DNA of 64,000 nt from Megasphaera paucivorans (GCF_900103535.1 NZ_FNHQ01000012.1:1-64000), one strand, 5' to 3'; positions 35,203 to 44,370 are shown, numbered from the stretch's first letter. Numbers and translations are program-made. The notes: a model not told the origin generated them from the letters alone.

Positions 35203-36924
35203 ATGAATGTAGACGGAATTACTTTACATAGTATAACAAAAGAATTACAGCAAATTTTAACTGGCGGCCAGATTTCAAAAATATATCAACTAAATCACCG
35301 CAGCTTATATTTTCGCATTTTTAATGATACGGGAAGTCATCATTTAGTTATCACACTGGATGATGCTCCCCGGGTATACATAACAAATCATATGCCTGCA
35401 ACTCCGGACATTCCTACTGGATTATGTATGTTTCTGCGCAAGTATTATGAAAACGGACGTGTTGCAGCGATTCAACAACTTCATTTAGATCGCTTAATTG
35501 AAATTTCTGTTGATGTTCTGGATACACGGGGACAAGTAGTTACACGAAAAATACATATAGAACTCATGGGAAAATACAGCAATGTAATCTTTACTGAAAA
35601 TGGAATTATTCTGGAAGCGTTGATCAAGACAACAAAAGGAAAACAAGCCGTACGTACCATTTATCCTAAAGAACCGTACGACTTCCCACCAAATTTCATG
35701 CGTATGAACCCATTTGATTTTTCCGCACAGGAATTAGCAGATATCATGACTGTCGATACTCATATTCCTTTAGGCAAATGGATGTTGAAACGTTTTAACG
35801 GAATGAGCACCATCGTTCTTGACGAACTGTCACTTCGCGCGGGCTGCAGCTTGGAAAAAAATGTTTCAGAAATGTCTCCCGCTGATATTTTTACATGGTG
35901 CCGATCTATTGAAACATTTGGGTATGAACTTAACGATGTCAAAGGAGCCTATGTGTATGTCCGTGACAATCGGGACATTCTTTTTCCCCTGCTGTTAAAA
36001 AGTTTAGTAAAGTATCCTCACCGATATTATGAATCCATCGAAGAATATCTAAGCGAATATGAACATACTCATCGCAGTTTAAACAGTGAACAGGACGAAC
36101 TTAAAAAAAAGGTTTTAAAATTAATTGAGAAACAAAAACGAAAAATAAAACGCATTGCTTTAGAAATGAAAGAAACCGACAAAATGGATACATATAAGTT
36201 ATATGGAGATCTTCTTATGATATACGCTTATATGAAACGAGATCATGAATCATCTATTACTATAACAAATTTATTATCAGAGACCCAAGAACCCATAACC
36301 ATTTCTTTAAATCCAGCCTACTCTATGACGGACAATGCAAATCGTTACTATAAACGATACACAAAAATGCGTAACCGTGTACAAATATCGCAAAAACTTC
36401 ATGCAGAGAATAAAGAATATCTGGATTATTTATCTTCGCTGGACTATGCACTTGATAACACAACCGATAAACATGAACTAGTCGACATAAAAGCCGAAAT
36501 GCTGAAAATGGGCCTTATAAAAGCAACATCAAAGAACAAATTGCGTAAAGAATTCTCACAAAATATAGTAACCATAAAAACAGATGGTCTCGAAATCTGG
36601 ATTGGTCACAATAATCGTCAAAATGATTTCTTAACCTTCAAAAAAGCACATCCCTATGACTTATGGTTTCATGCAAAAGATACACCCGGATCACATGTTA
36701 TCTTAGCCTGCCATCGAGTAGTACCGACAGAACATCAAATTTTAGTTGCTGCCCAATTAGCCGCATATCATAGTAAAGCAAGAACTTCTTCTAAAGTTGA
36801 TGTAGATTGCACATTGTGCCGGCATGTCAAAAAACCAGCACATGCAGCCCCTGGTTTTGTTATATTTGAAAAACAAACAACGTATGTTGTAGAACCAAGA
36901 GATTGGTCCAAAACAGCAAATTAG
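35203..36924 (+). CDS. rqcH: RqcH, NFACT-family ribosome quality-control factor
   Basis: Binds stalled 50S-peptidyl-tRNA complexes and adds alanine tails (known for Bacillus RqcH). 573 residues: NFACT-N domain (1-about 210, with DR in HLDRLIEISV at the tRNA-contact site), coiled-coil region about 265-430 rich in K/E, and NFACT-R domain with GLEIWIGHNNRQNDFLTFK, PYDLWFHAKDTPGSHVIL and the C-terminal HVKKPAHAAPGFV. ATG 35203 is preceded by AAAGGAG. Also annotated as fibronectin-binding protein. Divergent from yicC, as yloA is in Bacillus. Confidence 0.93.
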   Translation: MNVDGITLHSITKELQQILTGGQISKIYQLNHRSLYFRIFNDTGSHHLVITLDDAPRVYITNHMPATPDIPTGLCMFLRKYYENGRVAAIQQLHLDRLIEISVDVLDTRGQVVTRKIHIELMGKYSNVIFTENGIILEALIKTTKGKQAVRTIYPKEPYDFPPNFMRMNPFDFSAQELADIMTVDTHIPLGKWMLKRFNGMSTIVLDELSLRAGCSLEKNVSEMSPADIFTWCRSIETFGYELNDVKGAYVYVRDNRDILFPLLLKSLVKYPHRYYESIEEYLSEYEHTHRSLNSEQDELKKKVLKLIEKQKRKIKRIALEMKETDKMDTYKLYGDLLMIYAYMKRDHESSITITNLLSETQEPITISLNPAYSMTDNANRYYKRYTKMRNRVQISQKLHAENKEYLDYLSSLDYALDNTTDKHELVDIKAEMLKMGLIKATSKNKLRKEFSQNIVTIKTDGLEIWIGHNNRQNDFLTFKKAHPYDLWFHAKDTPGSHVILACHRVVPTEHQILVAAQLAAYHSKARTSSKVDVDCTLCRHVKKPAHAAPGFVIFEKQTTYVVEPRDWSKTAN

Positions 36925-36939
36925 GTTCAACAGGTCTTT

Positions 36940-37212
36940 TTAATCTAAAATATCGTTATATTCGGGATGCTTTTTGAACCAAACCACAGCATAAGAACAA
37001 GTGATTTTTGCTTTCCAGTGATTTTGTCGAATCACATTTGCAGCAGCCTGCATCAATTTTCCTGCTGCTCCTTGTCCCCGCAGTGAATCATCTACAAAAG
37101 TATGCGTAATATTTACTATTGCCTCTCCTTCAAACGGGAAAAGGACTTCTGCCAGCAATTCTTTTTTTTCATTTTCTGCCCAGATACGATTGGATCCATA
37201 TTGTAATATCAT
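36940..37212 (-). CDS. Small GNAT-like acetyltransferase (YjdJ type)
   Basis: 90 residues, only the core of the GNAT fold: ITHTFVDDSLRGQGAAGKLMQAAANVIRQNHWK (acetyl-CoA-binding R-x-x-G-x-A motif) and ITCSYAVVWFKKHPEY. This matches the short Yjdj-type family whose substrates are unknown. AAGGAGG precedes the ATG. Convergent with rqcH, only 15 bases apart. Confidence 0.85.
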   Translation of the reverse strand: MILQYGSNRIWAENEKKELLAEVLFPFEGEAIVNITHTFVDDSLRGQGAAGKLMQAAANVIRQNHWKAKITCSYAVVWFKKHPEYNDILD

Positions 37213-37294
37213 TAAAATTCCTCCTTATATCACATATATAATGTATTATATAATTATATAAAAAAGTTACGAAAAAATCTGTCGTATTTATAAC

Positions 37295-37329
37295 AAAACA
37301 AGGCATTTCATAAAGAAATGCCTTGTTTT
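37295..37329 (-). terminator. Terminator of the FAD oxidase gene
   Basis: Perfect 15-bp stem, 37295-37309 with 37315-37329, 5-base loop, A-rich left and T-rich right arm. Lies between convergent/following genes and can act both ways. Confidence 0.8.
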
Positions 37330-37359
37330 CCGCATATAAGATACTTTCTTGACTTGATC

Positions 37360-38763
37360 TTATTTGGTTACGTCAACCACTTTTCCAGGATTCATAATGT
37401 TCTTAGGATCCAAGCCTTTCTTGACCGCTTTCATCATTTCAATTTCAACAGGATTCGTGTATTTTGCCATTAAAGCAGCACGTTTGAATCCAATGCCATG
37501 TTCGCCGGATACACGGCCTTTAAGAGAATATACAAGTTTGTATATTTCCTGCTGAATCTTCGGAAGCATATCTTCCCATTCTTCCTGTGTGCGATCATCT
37601 TTCAGAATATCAATATGTACATTGCCATCACCACAATGACCTGCACAATGCATTGCTACATTATATTTTTCGCCCAAACGAGAAATTTGGCTGACAGCAC
37701 CCGGAATTTCAGTCATCGGAACAACAATATCTTCCATGGAGAATACTAAGCTGCGGGCACGGTCGGCTTCCAAATATGCCTTACGGGATTTCCAGATAAC
37801 CGTCGGATTAGCAACCAATACGTCCAGTGCATTGCCTTCTCTAGCCAATTCATCAATTTTTTCGCATTGTTCATCAAGAAGATCTTCATTATCTCCGGCA
37901 ATCTGAACAATAATGTAGTTACCTATATCAGAATGCTGCAATTTTTCATTCAAGAATACTTCAACCTGCTTAATAGAAGCATTGTCCATAAATTCAACAC
38001 ATACAGGTGTAATACCCGCATTCATTACTTTTGGTGTCAAAGCAATAGCATCATCCAAATTATCGAATACTGCCAAGAGATCCATCGAGAATTTCGGCAA
38101 AGCAACTAATTTAAGGTATATTTTGGTAATGATTCCCAAGGTTCCTTCAGAACCAATAAACAGATGCATTAAGCTGTAACCTGTAGCATTTTTACGTACT
38201 TTCCCGCCTAATTCAACAATGTCACCTGCTGGAGTAACAACTTCCATACCAAGGACTTGATCACGGGTTACACCATATTTTACAGCGCGGTTACCACCGG
38301 CATTCGTTGCAACGTTGCCGCCGATAAAGCAAGAATCCCCACTGCAGGGATCTCCGCCGTAGAAAAGGCCGGCATCTTTAACAGTATTCTGTAAAACTGC
38401 TGTTGTTACGCCCGGTTCTGTTGTAACAATCATATTTTCTTTATCTATTTCAAGAATTTTGTTCATTCGTTCAATAGAAATGATAACGCCGCCAAAAATT
38501 GCTACCGCACCAGCAGCAAGACCTGTACCAGCTGCACGGGGAACCATAATTGTATCAGCTTCATAACAAGCCTTTACACAAGCGGCTACTTCCTGCGTAT
38601 TAGCCGGAAGAACAACACACTGTGCTGGTTTCATATAATGAGGATCCGTTACTTCATCGTGACCATAGGGTTCCAATTTTTCTTTGTCTGTAATACAATA
38701 CTTTTCACCTACAATAGATTTTAACTTTTCAATTAATTCCTGAGAAACTTCACCTTTTGCCAT
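37360..38763 (-). CDS. GlcD-type FAD-linked oxidase (probable D-lactate/glycolate dehydrogenase)
   Basis: 467 residues: FAD_binding_4 domain (VVLPANTQEVAACVKAC, PRAAGTGLAAGAVAIFGGVIISIERMNKIL, DPCSGDSCFIGGNVATNAGGNRAVKYG) and a C-terminal substrate domain with the metal/His cluster AMHCAGHCGDGNVHIDIL and SGEHGIGFKRA. Such enzymes oxidise D-lactate or glycolate and in anaerobes can pair with electron-transfer flavoprotein; no etf genes are adjacent. With the permease at 13.8 kb it suggests lactate as energy source. Monocistronic with own terminator and a conspicuous palindrome upstream. Confidence 0.88.
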   Translation of the reverse strand: MAKGEVSQELIEKLKSIVGEKYCITDKEKLEPYGHDEVTDPHYMKPAQCVVLPANTQEVAACVKACYEADTIMVPRAAGTGLAAGAVAIFGGVIISIERMNKILEIDKENMIVTTEPGVTTAVLQNTVKDAGLFYGGDPCSGDSCFIGGNVATNAGGNRAVKYGVTRDQVLGMEVVTPAGDIVELGGKVRKNATGYSLMHLFIGSEGTLGIITKIYLKLVALPKFSMDLLAVFDNLDDAIALTPKVMNAGITPVCVEFMDNASIKQVEVFLNEKLQHSDIGNYIIVQIAGDNEDLLDEQCEKIDELAREGNALDVLVANPTVIWKSRKAYLEADRARSLVFSMEDIVVPMTEIPGAVSQISRLGEKYNVAMHCAGHCGDGNVHIDILKDDRTQEEWEDMLPKIQQEIYKLVYSLKGRVSGEHGIGFKRAALMAKYTNPVEIEMMKAVKKGLDPKNIMNPGKVVDVTK

Positions 38764-38823
38764 TTAAAAAAACCTCCATTCACCTTAAATACAGAATATT
38801 TGCGCATGAATACAGTATCAATC

Positions 38824-38857
38824 CCAATACTACTGATAGTAAAATCAGTAGTATTGG
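38824..38857 (-). promoter_or_regulatory. Perfect palindrome upstream of the FAD oxidase gene
   Basis: 13-bp arms, CCAATACTACTGA (38824-38836) and TCAGTAGTATTGG (38845-38857), 8-base centre, 60 bases before the start codon. GTATCAAT occurs on both sides. Without a T-run it reads as an operator. The rest of the 515-base gap up to 39279 is AT-rich and shows nothing else. Confidence 0.5.
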
Positions 38858-39279
38858 TATCAATACGTATCAGCAAATAATTAAAACACCGATAAATACA
38901 CTGATCAGATACTCTTAACCGGCGCCAATTAAAATGAACTCACACAATATATTTATCGTTTTAAAAAAACATCACCTTTTGACAATAGAGTATTAAATGA
39001 TAATCAAGCCTTCTGTCAGACAACGTATTGCCATACTATTGCTTCATTGCTTTTCGTCGAGCTCATATCATTCATTACCTAAATTTATATCTTGAATTCA
39101 TTATAGACATTTTGCAATAAGTGTACAATAGGTTTTTTTAAAAAATAAATAAGTTTTTCTTATTCAGCATTTCAAAAAGCACCTTATTTGTAACGGTTTA
39201 TACGTCAACCATGCTGTTAATGTATTTTTAAAATAAAAAAAAATCAAAGTTTTTTTTTACAATTTTTTTCTCATTCTCA

Positions 39280-39879
39280 TTATACAAATTTTAATTTTTC
39301 ACTATGGCTTGTCCCGTGGGATAAAATCAAAGCATCTCGATATATGCTGGCTACCGCCTCCAGCGTTTCCATTCGATATAACGCCTGGTATAAATCATTT
39401 CCAACAGAAACTGCTCCATGATTCGCCATAAGGATTACATTGACATCAGCCAAAACAGCTGCACAGGATTCTGCAAGCTCCATAGAAGCAGGCTCGGCAT
39501 AAGGAACCGTTACAACATGCCCCAGATAATCCCGTCCTTCCGTTACAATATTATCCGGGAATGCCGCCCCTGCTACGGTTAACGCTGTTGAGACAATAGG
39601 ATGTGCATGTAAAACAGCGTTGACGTCTGGTCGTTTACGATATATCGCCAAATGTAAATTAGTTTCCGATGAAGGTTTTCCTTTGCCGGTTATGATATTT
39701 CCTTGTAAATCAAGTTCTAACAACATATCTCTGGTCAAACTCCCTTTAGATACTCCCGAAGGGGTAATAATAATATGACCATTCTCCTTACGATAGCTTA
39801 TATTTCCATCACAAGCCACCACCAATTTATAACAACACATTTTTTTACCGATTTCACACAGCGTATCTCTTGAATCCAT
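39280..39879 (-). CDS. Class II aldolase/adducin-family protein (FucA-like)
   Basis: 199 residues: NISYRKENGHIIITPSGVSKGSL, the catalytic Glu in GKPSSETNLHLAIY, zinc ligands in VLHAHP (His-x-His) and MANHGAVSVG. The family includes L-fuculose-phosphate aldolase, the DHAP-shunt aldolase for 5-methylthioribulose-1-P, and MtnB dehydratase; sequence alone does not decide. The presence of MTAP and MtnA elsewhere in the window makes a role on methylthioribulose-1-P worth testing. Monocistronic; AGGAGG precedes the ATG. Confidence 0.85.
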   Translation of the reverse strand: MDSRDTLCEIGKKMCCYKLVVACDGNISYRKENGHIIITPSGVSKGSLTRDMLLELDLQGNIITGKGKPSSETNLHLAIYRKRPDVNAVLHAHPIVSTALTVAGAAFPDNIVTEGRDYLGHVVTVPYAEPASMELAESCAAVLADVNVILMANHGAVSVGNDLYQALYRMETLEAVASIYRDALILSHGTSHSEKLKFV

Positions 39880-39910
39880 TACAGAATCCTCCTTTTTATT
39901 TACAAATGAA

Positions 39911-39971
39911 AATACCTTTCCTATATCAATTATAAACCCAAACCAGGTCTACTAGATATAGAAAAGGTATT
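39911..39971 (-). terminator. Probable terminator after the feo operon
   Basis: 17-base arms with one mismatch, 39911-39927 and 39955-39971 (AATACCTTTCCTATATC type), 27-base loop, just beyond the FeoB-associated gene. Confidence 0.5.
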
Positions 39972-40008
39972 CTATAATTGCAAATTATACTCTTTCTATG
40001 CAGTAAAT

Positions 40009-40209
40009 TTAATTTTTGTCACGGCAGCATGGCGGCAATGCTGTGGTTGTATCCGCATTCCCCGAGACGTGTTTAGCCTGACACGCAGAGCATGACGAAG
40101 TGCCGCAGGAGCAACCGCTTTTGCCGCGGACAATATCACGAAAATGTCTAATCATATATACTGCAGCTAAAATTACGATACTTCCAACAATCAAAGTTGA
40201 AATATCCAT
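40009..40209 (-). CDS. FeoB-associated Cys-rich membrane protein
   Basis: 66 residues: one N-terminal membrane helix (ISTLIVGSIVILAAVYMI), then GKSGCSCGTSSCSACQAKH and a final PPCCRDKN, seven cysteines in all. Matches the small FeoB-associated family found after feoB in Bacillota; it may help iron handling at the transporter, but this is unproven. AAGGAGG precedes the ATG, 31 bases after feoB. Confidence 0.85.
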   Translation of the reverse strand: MDISTLIVGSIVILAAVYMIRHFRDIVRGKSGCSCGTSSCSACQAKHVSGNADTTTALPPCCRDKN

Positions 40210-40240
40210 AAATTCCGCACCTCCTTACCGTTATCATATA

Positions 40241-42583
40241 TTATGCTCCCAATCCTGCTAATAAAGCAAGATGGTAAACAGCGAAAGCAAACACCCACGC
40301 CAGTATTACACCTAAACCGGCAGACATGGCCGGCCATTTCCAAGAGTTTGTTTCTCTTTTCATAACAGCCAGTGTTGCCAAACAAGGCATATATAGCAGA
40401 GAAAATACCATTAAAGATAATGCTACGGCCGGATTAAAATCCGGGTCCTCAGATAAGAATGTAATCAAATTATCATCATCATCGGCATCTGCACCTACAC
40501 TATAGATTGTTCCCAGTGTACTTATCATTACTTCTTTAGCAGCCGTGCAAGCAACAAGACCTACCCCTATTTTCCAGTCAAATCCCAGAGGACGAAGAAC
40601 AGGTTCAACAAAGTGTCCAATGGACGCCGCATAACTTTGTTGTAATTTTTCAGATTTTTGGGCTGTTTCTAAATCATCAGTATCTGCATCCGCTTTTTGC
40701 TGTATATCATATAGCGGAAGAGCTCTGTTATAAACAGCCGGATCCGATTCCTGCAATGCAGCGAAGGCTTCTGGATAAGCGCCTTCTTCAATCTTCTCTT
40801 TATCATCCTTTGCTTTGTCAGATGCAGTAGTCATCGCTTCATACATCGTTGCTAAGGCGGGATCCTGTTTTATGGATTCCAATCCCATGTCCTTTAAAAT
40901 AGGGGCTTGCTGTATATCAACAGACGCAGCTATTTCTTCTTTAGCGGCATCATAATCACGTGAATATTCCACGTCCATAGGATATGCAGTCAGGCACCAC
41001 ACTAAAATGGATGCTCCTAAAATAATGGTCCCCGCTTTTTTCAGATATAATACAGTACGTTCCCACATGTGGATCAGAACACCTTTTATGGTGGGAATAT
41101 GATATGGCGGCATTTCCATAACAAAAGGTTCCTGTTCTCCTTTAAATACAGTGGAGCGTAATACCGTCGCCAGTACAATGGCAACTATAATTCCCAATAT
41201 ATACATAGCAAACAACACGGTTCCTGACTGTCCCGCCGTAAAGAAAGCTGCAATGAGAAGTGTATATACTGGGAGTCGGGCCCCGCAGCTCATAAACGGA
41301 AGCGCTAAAATGGTGACCATTCTATCCTTTGGATTATCCAGTGTACGGGCAGCCATAATTCCCGGAACGTTGCACCCAAAGCCTAATATCATAGGAATAA
41401 ATGATTTTCCATGCAATCCACAAGCACGCATAATGCGGTCGATCAAAAATGCAGCTCTGGCCATATAACCAGTATCTTCCAGCAAACTGATAAACAAATA
41501 CAATAATATAATTAACGGTACAAAGCTCAAAACAGCGCCAACACCGCCGATAATACCATCCACAACCAGCGATCTTAGTTGTGCATTGGCAATCATAGGT
41601 CCAATCCATTTTCCCAAGGCATCAAACCCACTGCTCAGCCAATCTTGAGGAATAGCGCCCACCTTCATGACGACATTAAACATAAGCCACATAATGAACA
41701 TAAAAATCGGAAGCCCTAATACCCGATTTGTAAGAACATGATCAATTTTATCAGATAAGGAATCACTAGTGCCCATATTTAAAACAGCATCATTATAAGC
41801 AGCAACAGCAAATTGATGTCTATACTGGGCAAATACAAATTCTAAATCCATTTTTTCTTTTAAATTGTCACGTAAAGTTGCCGCTAATGCTAAAATATGT
41901 TCCGTATTTTGCAAAGCAGTTACACTATCTATTACTTCACTGTCATTTTCTAATAATTTTATAGCCAGCCACCGGATAGGATAATGAATAATACCTTGTT
42001 TTGTGATCGCATCCGTTAATACATGAATAGACGGTTCTAATTCATTGCTGTAGTCAACTTCCAGATTATGAAATGCATTCGCACCGGAAGCCTCAAGAAT
42101 CGTATGCAATATGTCCTTAGTGCCTAAATTTTTACTGCCTATAACAGGTACTACTGCAACACCTAAGCGCTCGCTCAATTTTTGAATATCAATTTTAATT
42201 CCCATGCGGTCAGCTATATCCATCATATTTAATACCAACACTACGGGACGTCCCAGTTCAATAAGTTGTGCTGTTAAATATAAATTTCGTTCAAGATTGG
42301 ATGCATCACACACATTAACAATCAAATCGGGCTTTTCATTAATAATAACGTTTCTCGCTACCACTTCATCCAATGAACGTGCCGTCAAACTATATGTACC
42401 TGGTAAATCAACAAATAACATCTTCCTACTATCAAAAACGCAAGTTCCTTCTTTTTTTTCTACCGTAACTCCGGGATAATTTCCAACATGTTGTTTAGCT
42501 CCGGTAATATTATTAAAAATGGTCGTCTTTCCGCAGTTGGGATTACCCGCCAAGGCAATCTTGATCATTCCTGCTTCACTCAT
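40241..42583 (-). CDS. feoB: FeoB, ferrous iron transporter
   Basis: The main Fe2+ importer of anaerobes. About 780 residues: N-terminal G domain (ALAGNPNCGKTTIFNNITG, NYPGVTVEKKEG, VDLPGTYSLT, VLNMMDIA), a GDI-like linker, and a membrane domain with Gate motifs (LPIFMFIMWLMF, GFGCNVPGIMAARTL with the cysteine of the permeation path, SCGARLPVYTLLI) and a charged insertion at about 530-640. ATG 42583 follows GGGGAG by 9 bases and lies two bases after the feoA stop. Controlled from the Fur-boxed feoA promoter. Confidence 0.96.
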   Translation of the reverse strand: MSEAGMIKIALAGNPNCGKTTIFNNITGAKQHVGNYPGVTVEKKEGTCVFDSRKMLFVDLPGTYSLTARSLDEVVARNVIINEKPDLIVNVCDASNLERNLYLTAQLIELGRPVVLVLNMMDIADRMGIKIDIQKLSERLGVAVVPVIGSKNLGTKDILHTILEASGANAFHNLEVDYSNELEPSIHVLTDAITKQGIIHYPIRWLAIKLLENDSEVIDSVTALQNTEHILALAATLRDNLKEKMDLEFVFAQYRHQFAVAAYNDAVLNMGTSDSLSDKIDHVLTNRVLGLPIFMFIMWLMFNVVMKVGAIPQDWLSSGFDALGKWIGPMIANAQLRSLVVDGIIGGVGAVLSFVPLIILLYLFISLLEDTGYMARAAFLIDRIMRACGLHGKSFIPMILGFGCNVPGIMAARTLDNPKDRMVTILALPFMSCGARLPVYTLLIAAFFTAGQSGTVLFAMYILGIIVAIVLATVLRSTVFKGEQEPFVMEMPPYHIPTIKGVLIHMWERTVLYLKKAGTIILGASILVWCLTAYPMDVEYSRDYDAAKEEIAASVDIQQAPILKDMGLESIKQDPALATMYEAMTTASDKAKDDKEKIEEGAYPEAFAALQESDPAVYNRALPLYDIQQKADADTDDLETAQKSEKLQQSYAASIGHFVEPVLRPLGFDWKIGVGLVACTAAKEVMISTLGTIYSVGADADDDDNLITFLSEDPDFNPAVALSLMVFSLLYMPCLATLAVMKRETNSWKWPAMSAGLGVILAWVFAFAVYHLALLAGLGA

Positions 42584-42585
42584 GA

Positions 42586-42831
42586 CTACTGTCTCCCCCT
42601 CTCGCAAGAAACGCCAATCATAGACGCCTCATTTAACCGTAATGACAATGCACATCCTTTGACCTTAACCTCTACAGGATCACCCAATGGAGCTTTTTTT
42701 ACCACCGTAATATGAGTTCCTTTTACAACTCCCATATCCACTAACCGATGCTGTATATTGCCATGTCCATGCAATGTTTCAACTACACCGGTTTCTCCTC
42801 TCTTCATTTCCGATAATTTCATAATTTCCAT
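42586..42831 (-). CDS. feoA: FeoA, SH3-like partner of FeoB
   Basis: 81 residues with KLSEMKRGETGVVETLHG, HRLVDMGVVKGTHITVVKKAPLGDPVEVKVKGCALSLRL, the usual FeoA fold, cytosolic. ATG 42831 has GGAGG 8 bases upstream; the frame reaches 42846. First gene of feoAB; promoter with Fur-like box directly upstream. Confidence 0.94.
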   Translation of the reverse strand: MEIMKLSEMKRGETGVVETLHGHGNIQHRLVDMGVVKGTHITVVKKAPLGDPVEVKVKGCALSLRLNEASMIGVSCERGRQ

Positions 42832-42869
42832 TATCTTCGCCTCCATTGATATTGATTTTTACTATCATA

Positions 42870-42914
42870 AGTATATACAACAACGCATTGTTTTGTCAAT
42901 GATAAACAATATCA
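42870..42914 (-). promoter_or_regulatory. feoA promoter with Fur-like box
   Basis: Minus strand TTGACA (42894-42899), 18-base spacer, TATACT (42870-42875). TGATAAACAATATCA (42900-42914), a 7-1-7 Fur-like dyad two bases off TGATAAT-N-ATTATCA, abuts the -35. Confidence 0.65.
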
Positions 42915-42960
42915 TTTAACTTTTATTTTGATATTATTTGCAGACATTTTATGCAGGCAA

Positions 42961-42992
42961 ATGACACTTCACCGCACATGGCGAAGTGTCAT
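42961..42992 (-). terminator. Hairpin after the flavodoxin gene
   Basis: ATGACACTTC (42961-42970) with GAAGTGTCAT (42983-42992) and further inner pairs, 17 bases after the flavodoxin stop. No T-run, so a weak terminator or boundary hairpin. Confidence 0.5.
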
Positions 42993-43008
42993 CATGCGCA
43001 ATACTTTT

Positions 43009-43428
43009 TTAGGCCAATGCTGCAGCCGCTTTTCCCAATGCAGTACAATCAGTTATGTCTTCCGGCGCACCGTTTACGATAACTGCGGGATCTATAAAAA
43101 CAGCCCCGGCTTCCTTCACTGCTGCAACCCAATTTTCCATCCACTCCCCAGTTCCCCAGCCATACGATCCAAAAAGGCCTACTTTTTTGCCGGATAATTT
43201 TCCTTTTAACTCATCAAAGAAAGGCTGAACTACAGTTTCTTCTAAAACTTCTGCCCCCATTGCCGGGCATCCCATTATAATAACATCATGGGCTGCAACA
43301 GAATCTGCATCCGTATTCTCAAAGCATACGCATTCAACCTCTTTGCCTTCATCCTTCACTGCTTTCTCTATGACTGACGCCATAGCTTCTGTATTTCCCG
43401 TGCCACTCCAATATACGATTTCTACCAT
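43009..43428 (-). CDS. Flavodoxin
   Basis: A small FMN electron carrier. 139 residues: VYWSGTGNTEAMASVI (FMN phosphate loop), GCPAMGAEVLEE, LFGSYGWGTGEWMENW (isoalloxazine loop with aromatic residues). Flavodoxins replace ferredoxin when iron is scarce, which fits its place between Fur-boxed promoters. AGGAGG precedes the ATG. It follows the DUF2325-DUF3793 genes and precedes feoAB on the same strand. Confidence 0.93.
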   Translation of the reverse strand: MVEIVYWSGTGNTEAMASVIEKAVKDEGKEVECVCFENTDADSVAAHDVIIMGCPAMGAEVLEETVVQPFFDELKGKLSGKKVGLFGSYGWGTGEWMENWVAAVKEAGAVFIDPAVIVNGAPEDITDCTALGKAAAALA

Positions 43429-43486
43429 TTTTATTACCTCCTAAAAAAATATATAAGTCATGATTTTTATCATTAACATATACGCG

Positions 43487-44044
43487 TTATGCAACAATTA
43501 AACTTAATAAAGAGTATCCCAAATTATATCGATGCAAATAATCCTGACGACAGCAAGAATATTGTCGAAACGTTTCCGTTGCCGCATTTACGTTGGTATA
43601 TACTTTCCATTCCCCGCAAATTTTCGCCTGATTGCCGCCAAACTGAATAAATTTTTTTACATCTGCCACCGGATATCCCAAAAAAATTCCTAATTCATGG
43701 GGGAATTCTTTTTTTTGTTTAAATCGGGCAGAAAGAATAATCAGCTGTGTTTCTAATCTGAGTCCCGGTTCATATCCAGCATCAGACAAAAAATGTTTAC
43801 TTTCTGGCTTTTTTATATATCTTTCTACTTTTTCTTTATTATAGACATATAAAAGATATCGATTTTTACAAGAACAAAGTATTTGAAAATATATCCCTTT
43901 ACTATTACATAAACTGTTATATTTGATAAGTAATGTATCATTTACAATGTTATATTCCCTCTCAGGAATACTAATCAAATTCGCAATTTTTAATCCTGCC
44001 AAGGTTGGCGCACCATGGTACACCAATAATTGCTCCAATCGCAC
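43487..44044 (-). CDS. DUF3793 family protein
   Basis: 185 residues, function unknown: VYHGAPTLAGLKIANLISI at the N-terminus, KHFLSDAGYEPG, then EFPHELGIFLGYPVADVKKFIQFGG and CGEWKVYTNVNAATETFRQYSCCR, the family's core. It has several cysteines but no clear metal motif. GTG 44044 is preceded by AAAGGAG about 10 bases upstream. In the same direction as DUF2325 upstream (41 bases) and flavodoxin downstream; from memory this trio is common beside feo genes in Clostridia and Negativicutes. Confidence 0.85.
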   Translation of the reverse strand: MRLEQLLVYHGAPTLAGLKIANLISIPEREYNIVNDTLLIKYNSLCNSKGIYFQILCSCKNRYLLYVYNKEKVERYIKKPESKHFLSDAGYEPGLRLETQLIILSARFKQKKEFPHELGIFLGYPVADVKKFIQFGGNQAKICGEWKVYTNVNAATETFRQYSCCRQDYLHRYNLGYSLLSLIVA

Positions 44045-44085
44045 AACAATTCAGCTCCTTTCGCGATTACCGGTAAAATTTTCTT

Positions 44086-44370
44086 TCAGCATTCCACATG
44101 ACCATCTAATATGGATTTTAAAGCGGCCGAACTGCTCGTATGGGAACGTACTATAACGGCATTTTTTCGCTGGGCTTCTTTTACAGCGCAGCGAACCATA
44201 CTATGGCTTACTGTACTGGTAAATAAAACCACCAAATCAGGAAATCCGATTTTTGATTTAAAATCACTCGGGACTTGGGTAAATACTTTCGCTTTACAGT
44301 CATATTCTTTGCAAAGATTTTTATATCTGCATACCATACAATCATTACCGCCAACAATGACTACACTCAT
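44086..44370 (-). CDS. DUF2325 family protein
   Basis: 94 residues: MSVVIVGGNDCMVCRYKNLC, FPDLVVLFTSTVSHSMVRCAVKEAQRKNAVIVRSHTSS, a Rossmann-like alpha/beta unit of the DUF2325 family, function unknown. AGGAGAGGTGAGG precedes the ATG. It is the first gene after a strong promoter overlapped by Fur-like boxes, so it should be induced by iron starvation together with DUF3793 and flavodoxin. Confidence 0.85.
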   Translation of the reverse strand: MSVVIVGGNDCMVCRYKNLCKEYDCKAKVFTQVPSDFKSKIGFPDLVVLFTSTVSHSMVRCAVKEAQRKNAVIVRSHTSSSAALKSILDGHVEC

